Below are positions 1 through 12,489 of a DNA stretch of 64,000 nt, in pieces (position 1 is the first letter of the stretch; the number at the start of each line of letters is the position of its first letter). The translations under genes were made by a program, and so were the position numbers. The notes under the pieces were generated by a model, which saw nothing but the letters and a program-made list of their open reading frames with translations, was not told the DNA's origin and did no database searches. The DNA comes from Riptortus pedestris (taxonomy: Eukaryota > Arthropoda > Insecta > Hemiptera > Alydidae), in contig CM032230.1 in assembly GCA_019009955.1 (NCBI GenBank), positions 4,792,501-4,856,500 on the forward strand. The letters are read 5' to 3'.

Positions 1-440
1 TCAACCCTTCCAACGATGTAACCAAAGTTGTAAATAAATTAAATTTTCTATGAAAAAAAAAATAGGAGACCTTACTTTACAATACGCCCGTATTAAAAAT
101 AAGCTGCTATATCATTAACCACTTTATTCTAACCTTAAATACCAAAATTACCAAATATTGTTTTCAAGAGACTTTTATTATGCGAGATACATGCAAATTC
201 GTTGTCTGATGGCGTCAACAATTAAGATTTAACGTTCTTGTCTCGAAAATATTTATTTGACCTATATCATACTCATTTATATGGATATTTAACAGTTTCA
301 GCCAACACTAAAGATGACACCTGTTGTTGGCTCAAATCAGACATAGAATAGCAGGGGTTTAGAACGGGAGGGGGATTCGATAATTCAACATATCGCTGTT
401 ATAACGTTATAGAACCAATCTTGTTGGTATAATTGGGCAG
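1..440 (-). mobile_element. F2-related fragment
   Basis: TTAAAAATAAGCTGCTATAT, CAAATATTGTTTTCAAGAGA, CAGCCAACACTAAAGATGAC and GAACCAATCTTGTTG are shared with 11700-12065 at high identity and, more distantly, with the F2 interior. Truncated by the window edge. Confidence 0.6.
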
Positions 441-586
441 CTCTCTGGTGGAACTATTGATGTTCTGCGATTATTTTCCAATGCTTTTTTTTGTAACTCA
501 AGTATTAAGCGGGTTATTCGTGCATTCTTGTTTCCAGGCTACAGTAACTCTACCTTCTACACATCTGTTGTTTTACATAGAGATAG
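441..586. other. No feature seen
   Basis: AT-rich sequence, nothing recognised. Confidence 0.4.
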
Positions 587-806
587 GGGCTCAAGTTAGC
601 CGTGTGAGTTAATGCGTTGACCTTAATCTCACATGGCGAACCTTGAGTGGAGAGTTCGATTCCCGCATGGGCAGGGGAATTTATTTAGTGACGGAATCCA
701 TTAATTGGCCCACCCTGGCTAGAAAAGGGTGATAATCTGTAGATAACCCGTCCCAATTGGCTTAGTTGCAAAAAGTGGACGATAATAAATAATTTAATAA
801 TAATTT
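587..806 (+). mobile_element. SINE-A (tRNA-derived), near complete
   Basis: The head GGGGCTCAAGTTAGCCGTGT has an A-box-like TTAGCCNNGNGAGTTAA and the B box GAGTTCGATTCCC ~50 bases later, resembling a Leu/Ser-type tRNA. A conserved body (TTTATTTAGTGACGGAAT, AGAAAAGGGTGATAA, GATAACCCGTCCCAATT, GCAAAAAGTGGACG) and an (AATA)-type tail follow. About 220 bp. Confidence 0.75.
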
Positions 807-825
807 TACATAGAAATAGAGAATA

Positions 826-1500
826 TGGGCTGCGCAAACTAAGCAGATTTCCCAAACATTGTTATGACATACTACTGTCCTCCTTACAGCATATATTCTT
901 TAATTAAAAAAAAAAAAGTAACACCAATATTAATTGAATTGATGCAAACGGTAATAAAAAACCTTTCAGTTAATTTATAAGGTTTACAACGGAAAGCGTC
1001 TGAATTGTAAACAAACAGGCCAGCCAACGTCACAGCGCTGAATAGTTAGGACTATTCTAGGCAGGAAAGAAAAACAATTAACGAAATATATCTGAATATA
1101 ACATATTAATTATATAGAAAACTATTTACCATAGCTAGTGCTGTATTTTGTAGTGAATCTGAATCATTTATAACTCAAATTTTAATAATCCAAAACAAAA
1201 GAAGGGGAGATCAAGAGAACTTATTTGCATATATCACAAAAAGTACAAGTTCAATGAAAAGAATATTTGGAATATTATATAATAACGTATAATATAATAA
1301 GTGTGCCAAGATATAACAGCTTATTGATAATATGACATGAGTAGGAGTGGGGGTCTATTCAAAGCCGAAAACTATAAAATCCAAATATTTCGGTTTATAT
1401 TCATGATACAGAAAATGTGTAATAAGATTGGTTCTATATAATTCTTCAATCCGACGTATATTAACAGAGATATTTCGAATCTACGAAATACCCCCCCCCT
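826..1500 (+). mobile_element. F2 copy, diverged
   Basis: Starts at GGGCTGCGCAAACTAAGCAG, ATTTCCC of the F2 left end, continues through GGAAAGCGTCTGAATTGTAA, ACAGCTTATTGATAATATGA and GAGTAGGAGTGGGGGT, and ends at a C9 run. Left hairpin partly lost, right end absent. Confidence 0.65.
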
Positions 1501-1780
1501 TATTAAAATAAGGTTTTTATTTTCTAGTACCTATAGTACTACGAGAGAGCTATATAGATAAGAGGAGGCAGGGGTAGGTAGGCTAGTCTGTAGATGGGGT
1601 GGTGTATTGCAGGGAGGGTATCTAGGGGCTAGCCAGCGGCAGTCTTCATCGTCATCCCCCCTCACGCAACTACTACACCATCTATCCCCCATTTCTCCCC
1701 AAGTAAGAACCTTATGTAAACAGTTACAGCAATCTAACTTAGACATGAGGTGTTTACTAGATTGAACAAAAAAGTAAGTC
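1501..1780. other. Unassigned segment inside repeats
   Basis: More GC-rich than its surroundings (GGAGGCAGGGGTAGGTAGGC and similar). An 83-codon minus ORF has no recognisable features; I do not call it. Confidence 0.3.
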
Positions 1781-2555
1781 ACGGAGGGGCTGCGTTAACC
1801 AAGTAGATTTCCCACGTATTTGCATTTATCTCAAAACGTAAAAATTCTATGAGAATATTATTTGGTACTTGGGCTTCAAATAAAGTGATTCATTATATAA
1901 CAGCTTATTGCTATTATGACAAGAGTAGGAGTGGGGGTATACTGAAGGATGAAAACTAAAAAATACAAATATCTCCGTTAATACTAAAGATAGAGAATAA
2001 ATGTACAAAACAATATTTATAGTACATTTTATCTCTAATAAAATTGGTTCTATGCAATTTTTCGACCCGACTTATAATAACGGAGATAATTCGAATTTTC
2101 GAAATTCCCTCTCTAATCGCCCCCCCCCCCTCTTTCAACTCGTCCGATTTCAGCTGATAACGAACATCTTTATTGTTATATTAAACTTTTAAATAACAAG
2201 TTTACTAATGACTAGAAAACGTCCATCACGCAGGGGCTGAGTAAACTAAGTACATTTCCCACATGCGCCACGTATTTGCATTATCTCAAAACGTAAAAGT
2301 TTAATGAGAACAATATTTGGTATATAGGCTTTAAATAATGGGCTTCATAATATAACAGCTTATTGTTATTATGACATGAGCAGGAATAGGGGGTAAACCC
2401 TTACTGAAGCCGAAAATGATAAAACCCAAATATCTCGGTTAATAATCTAGATAGTGAAAATACGTACATAACAACATTTATAGAAAATTACATTTGCAAT
2501 AAAATTGTATCTAAACACGAATTGTCAAAATCCCCCCTCCCAGTTAATCTGAAAT
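1781..2555 (+). mobile_element. Two truncated F2 copies in tandem
   Basis: F2 left ends at 1781 (CACGGAGGGGCTGCG) and 2221 (CCATCACGCAGGGGCTG), each followed by the F2 interior (AGTTCAATGAGAA-type, AACAGCTTATTG, GTAGGAGTGGGGG, GGTTCTATGCAATTTTTCGA) and a C-rich run. Confidence 0.65.
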
Positions 2556-3122
2556 TCTAAAAGATCTCAAACCATTGAGGTCTCGTCACTTTATAAAAGT
2601 CCGTCACGCAGGGGCTGCGTAAACTAAGCAGATTTCCCACGTGAAGTACAGTAGATAAATCTGCCCAATAACAACTGTTGTAGTAAGGTATCTCTAAACC
2701 TATTCAAGAGAGACGAGTAGTTATGGAAACGGCCGCCAGAGCTCTCGGCGGGACGTCCCGAACATAGCCGACCCCTGCCGATCATACACAGAATACAAAT
2801 GCAAATATCTCGGTTAATATTCAAGATAGAGAATAAATGTATAGAACAATATTAATAGTAAATGTAATTTGCAATTTGATTGGTTCAATACGATTTTTCG
2901 ATCCGTCGCATAATAACGGAGATATTTCGAATTTTCAAAAATCTCCCCCTCAAAACCCCCCTCCTACTCGTCCGGATTTTAGCCATTAACGAACTTGATT
3001 TTTCTTTTTACATAAAACGATTAAATTTCGAGTTTGGTAACGATCAAACAAAAATTGCGACCGCTAAAGCGTTAACAGACAAATATATTGATAGATCTAT
3101 ATATATATATATATATATATAT

Positions 3123-4267
3123 CTATATATATATAAAATTGTAACCTCTGTCTGTACATTGATTTTTTTCGCGAAATTTCACGATAACTTTTCGTTTCAC
3201 ATGTCATAGACACCATATCTGCATTTTGTTTCTTTCGTGTATGTTTGTTTGTTTGTTTGTTTGTTTGTTTGTTTGTTTGTTTGTTTGTTTGTTTGTTTGT
3301 TTGTTTGTTTGTTTGTTACCTTTTCACGCATAAACGGCTGAACCGAATTTTATGAAACTTGGTATGTATATTACTACTAACCCAACTTAGACTTTAGGCT
3401 ATATTAATTTTCTCTGAGACGAACAGGAGTGGGGGTTATAAGGGAAGCCTGAAATTAAAAATATCGATATTTCGTTTTCTATTGGTTTTTCGGCAAATAT
3501 GCACATAACAAAAGTTGTTTATTTTGTTATTTAGAGTAACTTTTGTTATATACACCTTTGTCGTATACCGAAGTTTAAATGCGTTATACGCTAAAAATTA
3601 TAGCGGGAGTCAACAATATTATTTGCCAAAAAAGACTCAACCGAACTAAATAAAACTCGGTATGTGTATTAGCAGTGAGGCCTTCATTATAATAAGCCAT
3701 ACCAATATTTCTATGTACGGGCAGGAGTGGGGGTTATAAGGGAAGCCTGAAATTAATAATAGCGATATTTCGTTTCCTATTGGTTTTTCCGCAAATAAAA
3801 ACATAACAAAAGTTGTTTATTTTGTTATTTGGAGTAACTTTTGTTATATACACTTTTGTCGTATACCTAAGTATAAATGAGTTATACGTTAAAACATTAG
3901 CGGGCACTAACGGCTGAACCAAACTTAACAAAACTCAGTATGTCAATTAGCATTAATTCTTCCATGATTATAAGTTATATTAAAATTTTTAGGTTCGAAC
4001 GGGAGGGGAGTTGTAAGGGAGGCCTGAAATAAAAATTCACCATATTTACATGTATAAGAAACGGGAAATATAAAAATATCGAAGACTGTGAAGAATTATC
4101 GAACAAATAATTCTATTATTAGCAAATCACCGGCAACGACGGGTATCAATCCTAAACACTGGGACGGGTAAATGTCAAAATATTGTGCAATGTAAAGCCT
4201 GCTAAAAAATACCATCACCATTCAGCCTCAAATGAATTCCCGGGCGAAGCCGGGTATCTGAGCTAGT
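3123..4267 (-). mobile_element. F1 copy a
   Basis: Minus orientation: tail TATATAAAATTGTAACCTCT, a (TTTG)19 tract at 3241-3317, two ~295-bp internal units, and the head ATTCCCGGGCGAAGCCGGGT at the right. Confidence 0.8.
3241..3317. repeat. (TTTG)n microsatellite inside F1
   Basis: About 19 uninterrupted copies; other F1 copies have 2-9 in the same place, showing in-element expansion. Confidence 0.9.
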
Positions 4268-5588
4268 CTATATATATATCTATATATATATAAAATTGTA
4301 ACCTCTGTCTGTACATTGATTTTTTTCGCGAAATTTCACGATAACTTTTCGTTTCACATGTCATAGACACCATAACTGCATTTTGTTTCTTTGGTGTCTG
4401 TTTGTTTGTTTGTTTGTTTATTTGTTTGTTTGTTTGTTTGTTACCTTTTCACGCATAAACGGCTGAACCGAAATTTATGAACCTTGGTATGTATATTACT
4501 AATAACCCAACTTAGACTTTAGGCTATATTAATATCCTCTGAGACGAATAGGAGTGGGGGTTATAAGGGAAGCCTGAAATTAAAAATAGCGATATTTCGT
4601 TTCCTATTGGTTTTTCGGCAAATATGAAGATAACAAAAATTGTTTATTTTGTTATTTAGAGTAACTTTTGTTATATACACTTTTTTCGTATACCGAATTA
4701 TAAACGGGATATACGCTAAAACCTGTAGCGGAAGTGAACAATTTTATTTGGGACAAAAGACCCAACCGAAATAAATAAAACTCGGTATATGTATTAGCAC
4801 TAACGCTTTCATTATAACAAGCCATACCAACATTCCTAGGGACGGGCAGGAGTGGGGGTTATAAGGAATGCCAGAAATTAAAAATAGCGATATTTCGTTT
4901 CCTATTGGTTTTTCGGCAAATGTGAACATAACAAAAGTTGTTTATTTTGTTATTTAGAGTGACTTTTGTTATATACACTTTTTTCGTATACTGAATTATA
5001 AACGAGATATACGCTAAAACCTATAGCGGAAGTGAACAATTTTATTTGGGACAAAAGACCCAACCGAAATAAATATGTATGTGTATTAGCACTAACTCAT
5101 TCCTTATAATAAGCCATACTAACATTTCTAGGGACGGGCAGGAGTGGGGGTTATAAGGGAGACCTGAAATTAAAAGTAGTGATATTTCGTTTCCTATTGG
5201 GGTTTCGGCAAATATGTACATATCAAAAGTTGTTTATTTTGTTATTTAGAGAAATTTGCTCAACAATTCTTTTCAATATGAACTACCAGGTACCTCACCT
5301 GGAATAATTAATTCTAATTATAATATATTATTATAATATTTTGTCCTTAATAATTTAAGTCTATGCATAATGCACAGGAAACGGGAAATATGACAATATT
5401 GAGGACAGTGAAGTCTTACATAAAAAATTAATTTTATTATTAACAAATCCACAGCAACGACGGGTATAAACCCTAAACACTGGGAAGGGTAAATGTCAAA
5501 ATATTGTGCAAAGTAAAGCCTTGCCAAAAAAATACAATCGCCATCCAGCCTCAAATGAATTCCCGGGCGAAGCCGGGTATCTGAGCTA

Positions 5589-5589
<1 letters not shown>
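4268..5589 (-). mobile_element. F1 copy b
   Basis: Same layout as copy a with two to three internal units and head GAATTCCCGGGCGAAGCCGG at 5557-5576. It abuts copy a directly, head of a to tail of b. Confidence 0.8.

Positions 5590-5642
<53 letters not shown>
5590..5642. repeat. (TA)n between F1 copies
   Basis: Uninterrupted TA dinucleotides joining two F1 elements. Confidence 0.9.
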
Positions 5643-5648
<6 letters not shown>

Positions 5649-6726
5649 GTAACCTCTGTCTGTAAATTGATTTTTTTCGCGAAATTTCCCGATAACTTTT
5701 CGTTTCACATGTCATAGACACCACAACTGCATTTTGTTTCTTTCGTGTATGTTTGTTTGTTTGTTACCTTTTCACGCATAAACGGCTGAACCGAATTTTA
5801 TGAAACTTGGTATGTATATTACTACTAGCCCAGCTTAGACTTTAGGCTATATTAATATTCTCTAAGACAAACAGGAGTGGGGGTTATAAGGGAAGCCTGA
5901 AATTAAAAATAGCGATATTTCGTTTCCTATTGCTTTTTCAGCAAATATGTCCATAACAAAAGTTGTTTATTTTGTTATTTAGAGTAACTTTTGTTATATA
6001 CACTTTTGTTGTATACCGAAGTTTAAATGCGTTATACGCTAAAAATTATAGCGGGAGTCAACAATATTATTTTCCAAAAAAGACTCAACCGAACTAAATA
6101 AAACTCAGTATGTGTATTAGCAGTGAGGCCTTCATTATAATAAGCCATACCAACATTTCTATGGACGGGCAGGAGTGGGGGTTATAAGGGAAGCCTGAAA
6201 TTAAAAATAGCGATATTTTGTTTCCTATTGGTTTTTCCACAAATATAAACATAACAATAGTTGTTTATTTTGTTATTTGGAGTAACTTTTGTTATATACA
6301 CTTTTGTCGTATACCTAAGTATAAATGAGTTATACGTTAAAACTTTAGCAGGCACTAACGGCTGAACCGAACTTAACAAAACTCGGTATGTCATTTAGCA
6401 TTAATCCTTTCATGATTATAAGTTATATTAAAATTTTTAGGTTCGAACGGGAGGGGGGTTATAAGTGAGGCCTGAAATTAAAATTCGCCCTATTTACATA
6501 ATTCACCATATGTATAAGAGACGGGAAATATAAAAATATCGAAGACTGTGAAGCCTTATCGAACAAATAATTCTATTATTAGCAAATCCACGGGAAAGAC
6601 GGGTATCAATCCTTAACACTGGGACGGGTAAATGTCAAAATATTGTGCAATGTAAAGCCTGCTAAAAAATACCATCACCATTCAGCCTCAAATGAATTCC
6701 CGGGCGAAGCCGGGTATCGGGGCTAG

Positions 6727-6727
<1 letters not shown>
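5640..6727 (-). mobile_element. F1 copy c
   Basis: Separated from copy b by ~50 bp of (TA)n. The (TTTG) tract is short (about 4). Two internal units. The head ends GGGTATCGGGGCTAG. Confidence 0.8.
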
Positions 6728-6781
<54 letters not shown>

Positions 6782-6907
6782 ATTTTGACCGGCCCTTATT
6801 TTCATCATCTCCTGGGTATGATCGATGGACATTTGAAGAAATTTTTCGAAACTCGCGTCATGAGTACGATCTCAATAGCTGATTTCCCTCCAGGGAAATC
6901 TGCTAAA

Positions 6908-7354
6908 ATGCAGAGGCTGTATACACTAAGCAGATTTTCTATATTTGGAGAAAGTTATATCATGTTTAATTCCATACTCCTCTCCTCCCCTCTAATTTTA
7001 TCTAAACATGCGTAGATATTAAAATTAGGCATGCGATTTTTAATGATATAAGTCTTAATCCTTTAAAATACAATGAGAATATTGAACATTACTATCAAGG
7101 TTGGTAGTCATTTGGACTGATCACCCTCTATATTTTGTAAGATCCTTCTTATGAGCCCCTCAAAGCAATATCGAATGAAAATCAGAGTAGAGTATCATCA
7201 AAGGCATCGTTTTTTTCAAAGTTTTTACTAATCCCAAGTTCAAAGTTGGATTTTGAAAAGTTTGATTAGCAGTGAAGTAGAAACATCCAAAACTCTTTAG
7301 TTGTAGAGGAAATGCATTCCACTAAACCACATTAAAGTTTGATCAGAAGACAGA
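6908..7354. other. No feature seen
   Basis: AT-rich; the last part may be extended mariner remnant but is too degraded to read. Confidence 0.4.
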
Positions 7355-7545
7355 AAATAATGGAGCTTGGATGGGATGTGTTGCCAGAAGCAGAATATTC
7401 AGCAGGTCTTTGCCCCATCAGACTCCCATCTGTTTCACAACTCTTCCAGGCTAGGTTAGTTGATATTGTTGAGGAACTTAATCCACATCTTGTTCAATTA
7501 GTTGATGCTATGGAGAGGGCCTTCTATGAATGAGGAATAACAAAC
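7355..7545 (+). pseudogene. mariner transposase C-terminal fragment
   Basis: KIMELGWDVLPEAEYSAGL resembles the mariner ELGWEVLPHPPYSPDLAPSD region; a one-base shift then gives FAPSDSHLF, the conserved APSDYHLF block. About 45 codons later AFYE, a stop and GI match the usual FYERGI near the mariner C-terminus. It is frameshifted, contains a stop, and has no recognisable ends. Dead copy. Confidence 0.65.
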
Positions 7546-8463
7546 CTAACTAAAAATGATATAAGGTTATCATCAAACAAAATAACTAGTATATAATTAC
7601 TGTATTTTGAAAAAATTAAAGTTTTTAAAATGGTGAAAAATGTTTCAAGATTTTCCCTGACCATCTGATATAAAAGGTGAATCAAGTTATAAAACTACAC
7701 CACCAGTTTCGAAGAGTCATAGTTTTATAATTTAGTTGGCAATACCGGGCATAAATATTGAACTGAAGGAGAACAAATGCACTTCCTGCCAAGATAGATG
7801 ATAGTGAAGAGATATACTTAACATTAACCGACCATGGCATAAAGGACATTCATATAACTGAATATGAAAATTGTTACACAAGGATCCCATTCACAAATGG
7901 AATTGGCTTCAAACCAAAATGTTTCAAATTCAATTGAGGAATGATCTTGTCATATAATATGTATTATTCTTCTGAAATAAACTTAAAACTTTGTAACATG
8001 TGATAAAATACAAAGGAATCTTACAAAAGTTATTTGTAAAAGCAGCAAAAATAGGAAGCTTATTTGTCTACAATTTTGACCCTAAATATTAACTGTTATT
8101 CCTAAATAATATTAACAATTTTGACAACACTCCATAAAGGGATTTCTTAAGAAATGATGTGGTCCACACATTGCTAATTTAAATAGCAACTCAATTACCT
8201 CAAGATGGAGATTAGTTACCAACTGGGCAGAAAGAAGTCCAACCTCAAAGACTCAAAGCCCTACAACTAATTATTATGCTACTAACTAATTATCTAGCAA
8301 GTTTCTGATTCAAACCTGGCAAATCATGAGTAGATATCCAACATGCTAATACTACATTCACCGTACCCCAAAAGATATTTCTAACCAAAACTGAAAGTAG
8401 TTTTCACTGATGTATATAATTTTAAACCTAAAATAAAGTTTTAAGCAACAATAGAGAATAATA

Positions 8464-8502
<39 letters not shown>

Positions 8503-8661
8503 GAATTCCAACCCTATATAACCAAATTAAAAACATTATTCTGTAAAGGGAACCATAATGAGAAGCGAGCTTTAACTAAGAAAACCAATATATATTTAAA
8601 TAAGCTATCCTACTCAATACCTAACATAGATATTAAAGATCTTAAAAGCCCAACTGTGCAA
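7546..8661. other. AT-rich spacer with a (TA)n tract
   Basis: Contains (TA)n at about 8466-8502. No coding signal recognised. Confidence 0.5.
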
Positions 8662-8780
8662 TAGGAGTTTATTTAGTGACAAACTCATTAAATAAAATTC
8701 TTAGTCGCCATGGCTAGAAAAAGGTGATAACCTGTCCCAATTAGCCGTAGTGACATAAAGTGGATGTAAATAAATAACAT
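8662..8780 (+). mobile_element. SINE-A, 5'-truncated
   Basis: Body and tail only: TTTATTTAGTGACAAACTCA to GTGGATGTAAATAAATAA. Head lost. Confidence 0.65.
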
Positions 8781-9741
8781 TTACTTTTTAAAGATTTTAT
8801 AACAAAACATTACTTGAATATCAGGATATTAATTAACTAGAAATGAAGCAGGAGTGATATTATTCAAGCTAAAGATTCTCACAGACCCAAGAGGTAATAA
8901 AATACAGATTCGATTTTTATAATGTTAATGCCTTTTAATAGTCAAGTAAGATACAAAGGGATATCACAAAGAAGTAAAAATAAAATTCATTCAACCTAAT
9001 TTTAGTGCCATTATTAGAACGAGCCTTTTTTAGAGTGGATTCCTGGCTAGTGAACTATGCAGAAGTATGTATACATGGCAACTAATACAATAAATTCTTC
9101 CCCCTAAATGAAATTCTCGAACATGACACATCATAGATTTCAAAAAGAGACAATTAATATCAATTTACTGCAGGATATTCTTATGAAGAGAGAAGACTTC
9201 ATTAAAGAATGGATTACACGATTATTTTACTTTACATATTAACATTACACATAACGATAACTTACTTTCTGGACGAGGAAAAATGTTCCCAACTATGGGA
9301 CTGGACTCCAGGCCTCCTGCCAATCAAACCCAGTACTTGTCAACGAATACATAGTTATAGGTATATTTGCTTATTTCTGAGAAGGTTATATTTCTAAAAG
9401 AAGGTTAAGATAAGGCAGTACGCAATTGCGAAGCAAGAGCCAGCCCCCTCCTCTCCCAATATCTGCATTAATCATTGTCTCATTGAGAAATGCATGGACC
9501 CACACAATTTTTTGTACAATTATTTTGCAAGATAATGCTATATTCATTTAAAGAGTTGGATACATATGAAGATATGTTGACTCCTTATTTAAGGGACTCT
9601 GGCAATTAACTACCACGTGTTGGTTGATACCTTAAAAATTAAGGTTAGCTGAGTACGGTGTCAATAAATCAGGAAGGAAACACACAAACAACCTATAGAT
9701 AAATAGATACACATCAAAATTTTCAAGTTCCAATACCAACC
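8781..9741. other. AT-rich spacer
   Basis: A 62-codon ORF at 9209-9397 has no supporting features. Nothing else seen. Confidence 0.4.
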
Positions 9742-9940
9742 CAGGTTAGTCATGTCAGTTAAACCATTGACCTTAATCTCACATGGCACAACTAGAATGG
9801 AGTTCAATTTTTAGTGACAAACTCATTAAATAAAATCCTTAGACCCACCCTGGCAAGAAAAAGGTGGCAACCTGTAGAAAACATGCCCAATTAGCCATAG
9901 TAGCAAAAAGTGAGTGCTAATAAATAATTATAATAATAAT
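9742..9940 (+). mobile_element. SINE-A, left half of a composite
   Basis: The head GGTTAGTCATGTCAGTTAAA through CACATGGC is present, the B-box region is damaged, and the body and (AATA) tail are present. With the inverted copy at 10086 it brackets a ~145-bp spacer. Confidence 0.65.
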
Positions 9941-10085
9941 ACCAACTGCAAATTTTTGAAGGATTCAATACCATAATTTAGATGACATTTACTAAAATTA
10001 ATGTTGCAAATTTGATAGCATGTTAAAAATTATCAGTATCAACACTCAAAAGTAATAATTAAGTGGACTCCGCCTCAAACTAATA
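9941..10085. repeat. Spacer between inverted SINEs, copy 1
   Basis: About 145 bp containing GAAGGATTCAATACC, GATGACATTTACTAAAATTA and CCTCAAACTAATAATTCAAT. An inverted homologous copy occurs at 22336-22487, again flanked by inverted SINE-A tails. Confidence 0.6.
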
Positions 10086-10225
10086 ATTCAATAATAACAA
10101 ATTAAATTAATTTATTAATGTCCACTTTTTGCAACTAAGGCTACTTGGGAAGGGTTATCTACAGGTTACCAACTTTTTTGGACTTGGGATTTTATTTAAT
10201 GAATTTCATCACTAAATAAATAATA
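10086..10225 (-). mobile_element. SINE-A, right half of a composite
   Basis: Inverted 3' body (TTTATTAATGTCCACTTTTT to CATCACTAAATAAA). See the spacer entry. Confidence 0.6.
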
Positions 10226-11165
10226 TGCATTAAAACCAATAATGTGATCACTAATGAAATAATGAGAAACATATGTAAATATTTAACTTACTTTTCAGAT
10301 CGATATGTAGTTGTTAGAGCTGATAATTAAAAAGGGATTTATAATGGAAAACAGTCAAAATAGAAAACTATGTAAGCCAATCCAAACATAAATAAAAATG
10401 AACAATTTATGACTTTTTTCCCTTAAAATACTGTATTTTATTTTAAAAAATAAATAGTCTACTTCCATTAAATTTTGGTTAATTTTTGAATTAAATAAAG
10501 GAAACTGAAAAGGGTTGGAAATGAATGTACTCGCTACAGCTCACCTGTTAGTTATATTTTAGGTCTCCCAATTATAAACAACATATGTGAGCATGATAGT
10601 TTGCTACCCTCATTGAAAATTTCCCAAAATGAATATTGTTTAATGTTGCTAACAAGAATACTTCAACTGATAATGTTTCAATAAGATTACAAGTCCTTAC
10701 AAAAAATGACATTCCCAGACTCCTCATAAAAAATAAAGAGACTAGAAACGTTCACAGGTATACATTAAATTTGATAAAAAAAGGTATGATTTGTATTCCA
10801 AGGTTTAAGAAATGAGTTAATGCGATATGTTTCTCAAATAATAAAAATATTGTTTATTCGTTGTAGGTAAATATATTTCTCAATATTCTAATTTATATTT
10901 ACTAGAATTACCACATGGATAGTAAATATCTAGTTACAGGTGATTTATTACTGTGCCAGGTGATTTAAGTTTTGCTTAAAATACAATAATTAAAATTTAT
11001 GGGAAAATAAAGTTTTTTTAACGAAGAAAAGAAATTGAATAAACAAGTTCAAACTTTTAATTAGATATTATAAAGCAGAGATCTGTAAAAACTATTATTT
11101 ACTAAAGTATTATTAGAAACCCATTTATGAGATGAAAAAAACATTTTTTTTTGACCTCATAAATA
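10226..11165. other. AT-rich spacer
   Basis: No repeats or coding signal recognised. Confidence 0.4.
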
Positions 11166-11392
11166 TATTATTATTATTTATTAACGTCCACTAACTTGCA
11201 ACTAAGGCTAATTGGGAAGAGTTATCTTCAGATTATCACCCTTTTCTAGCCAGGGTGGGACTTAGGATGTTATTTAATTAATTTTGTCACTAAATAATTT
11301 CCTTTGCTCAGGCGGGAATTGAACTCACCACTCTAGGTTTACCATGTGAGATTAAGGTCAACGCTTTAACTCGCATGGCTAACCTCAGCCCC
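11166..11392 (-). mobile_element. SINE-A, full length
   Basis: Complete inverted copy from the TTATTATTATTTATTAACG tail to the head GGCTAACCTCAGCCCC; the B box reads GGAATTGAACTC on the plus strand. Confidence 0.75.
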
Positions 11393-11499
11393 ATAAATAC
11401 ATTTATAATAATACTGTAGAAAATAATAGTTTTTTTTTTAAATAAATAAGTAATATCCCCCCCCCTCAAAAGTTAGCCAGAGTGAGACATCTATTTACT

Positions 11500-12065
11500 G
11501 AGTTGTTTTTTTTTACAAAATAGATAAATATCGGCTAAGGTCCCTGCTATTTGTTTCCGCCGAAAGCTAGTTCGGCCATTTCCATAACTGTTCGGGGCTC
11601 GCATGGAGGTTTCTCTACTGTATAACTTCACGTAGGAAATCTGCTTAGTTTACGCAGCCCCTGCATGACGGACTTTTTAGTTATAAGCCTTCAGTAAACC
11701 CCCACTCCTACTCATGTCATATTAAAAATAAGCTGTTATATCATTAACCACTTTATTCTAAGCTTAAATACCAAATATTGTTTTCAAGAGATTTTTATTA
11801 CACTAGATACATGCAAATTCGTTATATGATGGTGTCAGCAATTAAGATTTTACATTTCTGTCACGAAAATATTTATTTGATCTATACTATACTAATTTAT
11901 ATTGATAATTAACAGTTTCAACCAACACTAAAGATAAAACCTGTTATTGGCTGAAATCGAACGGACATGGAATAGTGGTGGGTGTTTAGAGCGGGAGGGG
12001 GGTTCGAAAATTCAAAATATTGCGGTTATAATATTTTAGAACCAATCTTGTTGTTATAATTGGAA
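11500..12065 (-). mobile_element. F2 left-end segment plus F2-related fragment
   Basis: A short unit (AAAGCTAGTTCGGCCATTTC to TTACGCAGCCCCTGCATGAC, GGACTTTTT) is followed by TTCAGTAAACCCCCACTCCT and a stretch nearly identical to 63-440. Confidence 0.65.
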
Positions 12066-12222
12066 AATAGATAAATATGGGTGACATAGGGAAAAGAACC
12101 TACAAGCCATAGAAACCAAACTAAATTTTTCAAGTACTCTGAGACTTATGCCTTAACCCAAATACCTACCCAGAGCTTACTTAATTGTTAAACGTTTAAA
12201 TAAATAGTTTGGAATTAAAAAT

Positions 12223-12253
<31 letters not shown>

Positions 12254-12489
12254 GTATGTGTGATTTTGATGTAAGCTTATGTTATTTATTTATATTCAGT
12301 GTGACTAATCGAATACTGCTGAAACTAATTGGAAGGGGGCACTTCAGGTCCCATCCTATCTGTGGGCAGCGTTGGAATAAGGAATTCATTTAGCAATAAA
12401 AAGTATAGTTAATTGAGAGTTGGGCAAATGAAAATAGGTGAACCAACCATGAAATATTTTACCCCTCCTGCGGGAGCCAATCCTACGAC
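12066..12489. other. Spacer with (TA)n
   Basis: (TA)n at about 12222-12246; no gene seen. Confidence 0.4.

Larger units (their letters stand above)
2594..6907 (+). mobile_element. F2 element split by three F1 insertions (nest 1)
   Basis: The left F2 half (2594-3122) starts GTCCGTCACGCAGGGGCTGC and ends at its internal TA tract after GCGTTAACAGACAAATAT. The right half (6733-6907) resumes with (TA)n, TTTTGACCGGCCCTTATTTT, GATCGATGGACATTTGAAGA and ends GGGAAATCTGCTAAAA. Between them are three minus-oriented F1 copies. Confidence 0.75.

Noticed and set aside
4225..4268. Hammerhead ribozyme or Penelope-type motif in the F1 head
   Set aside because: No CUGANGA plus GAAA core in the right order; only a CCCGG/CCGGG hairpin is visible.
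3123..6727. Regularly spaced repeats considered as a CRISPR array or gene array
   Set aside because: Eukaryotic context; ~295-bp units with no short-spacer structure, clearly internal units of F1.
6692..7015. 107-codon ORF across (TA)n
   Set aside because: Runs from an F1 head through a (TA)n tract into an F2 right end; repeat artefact.
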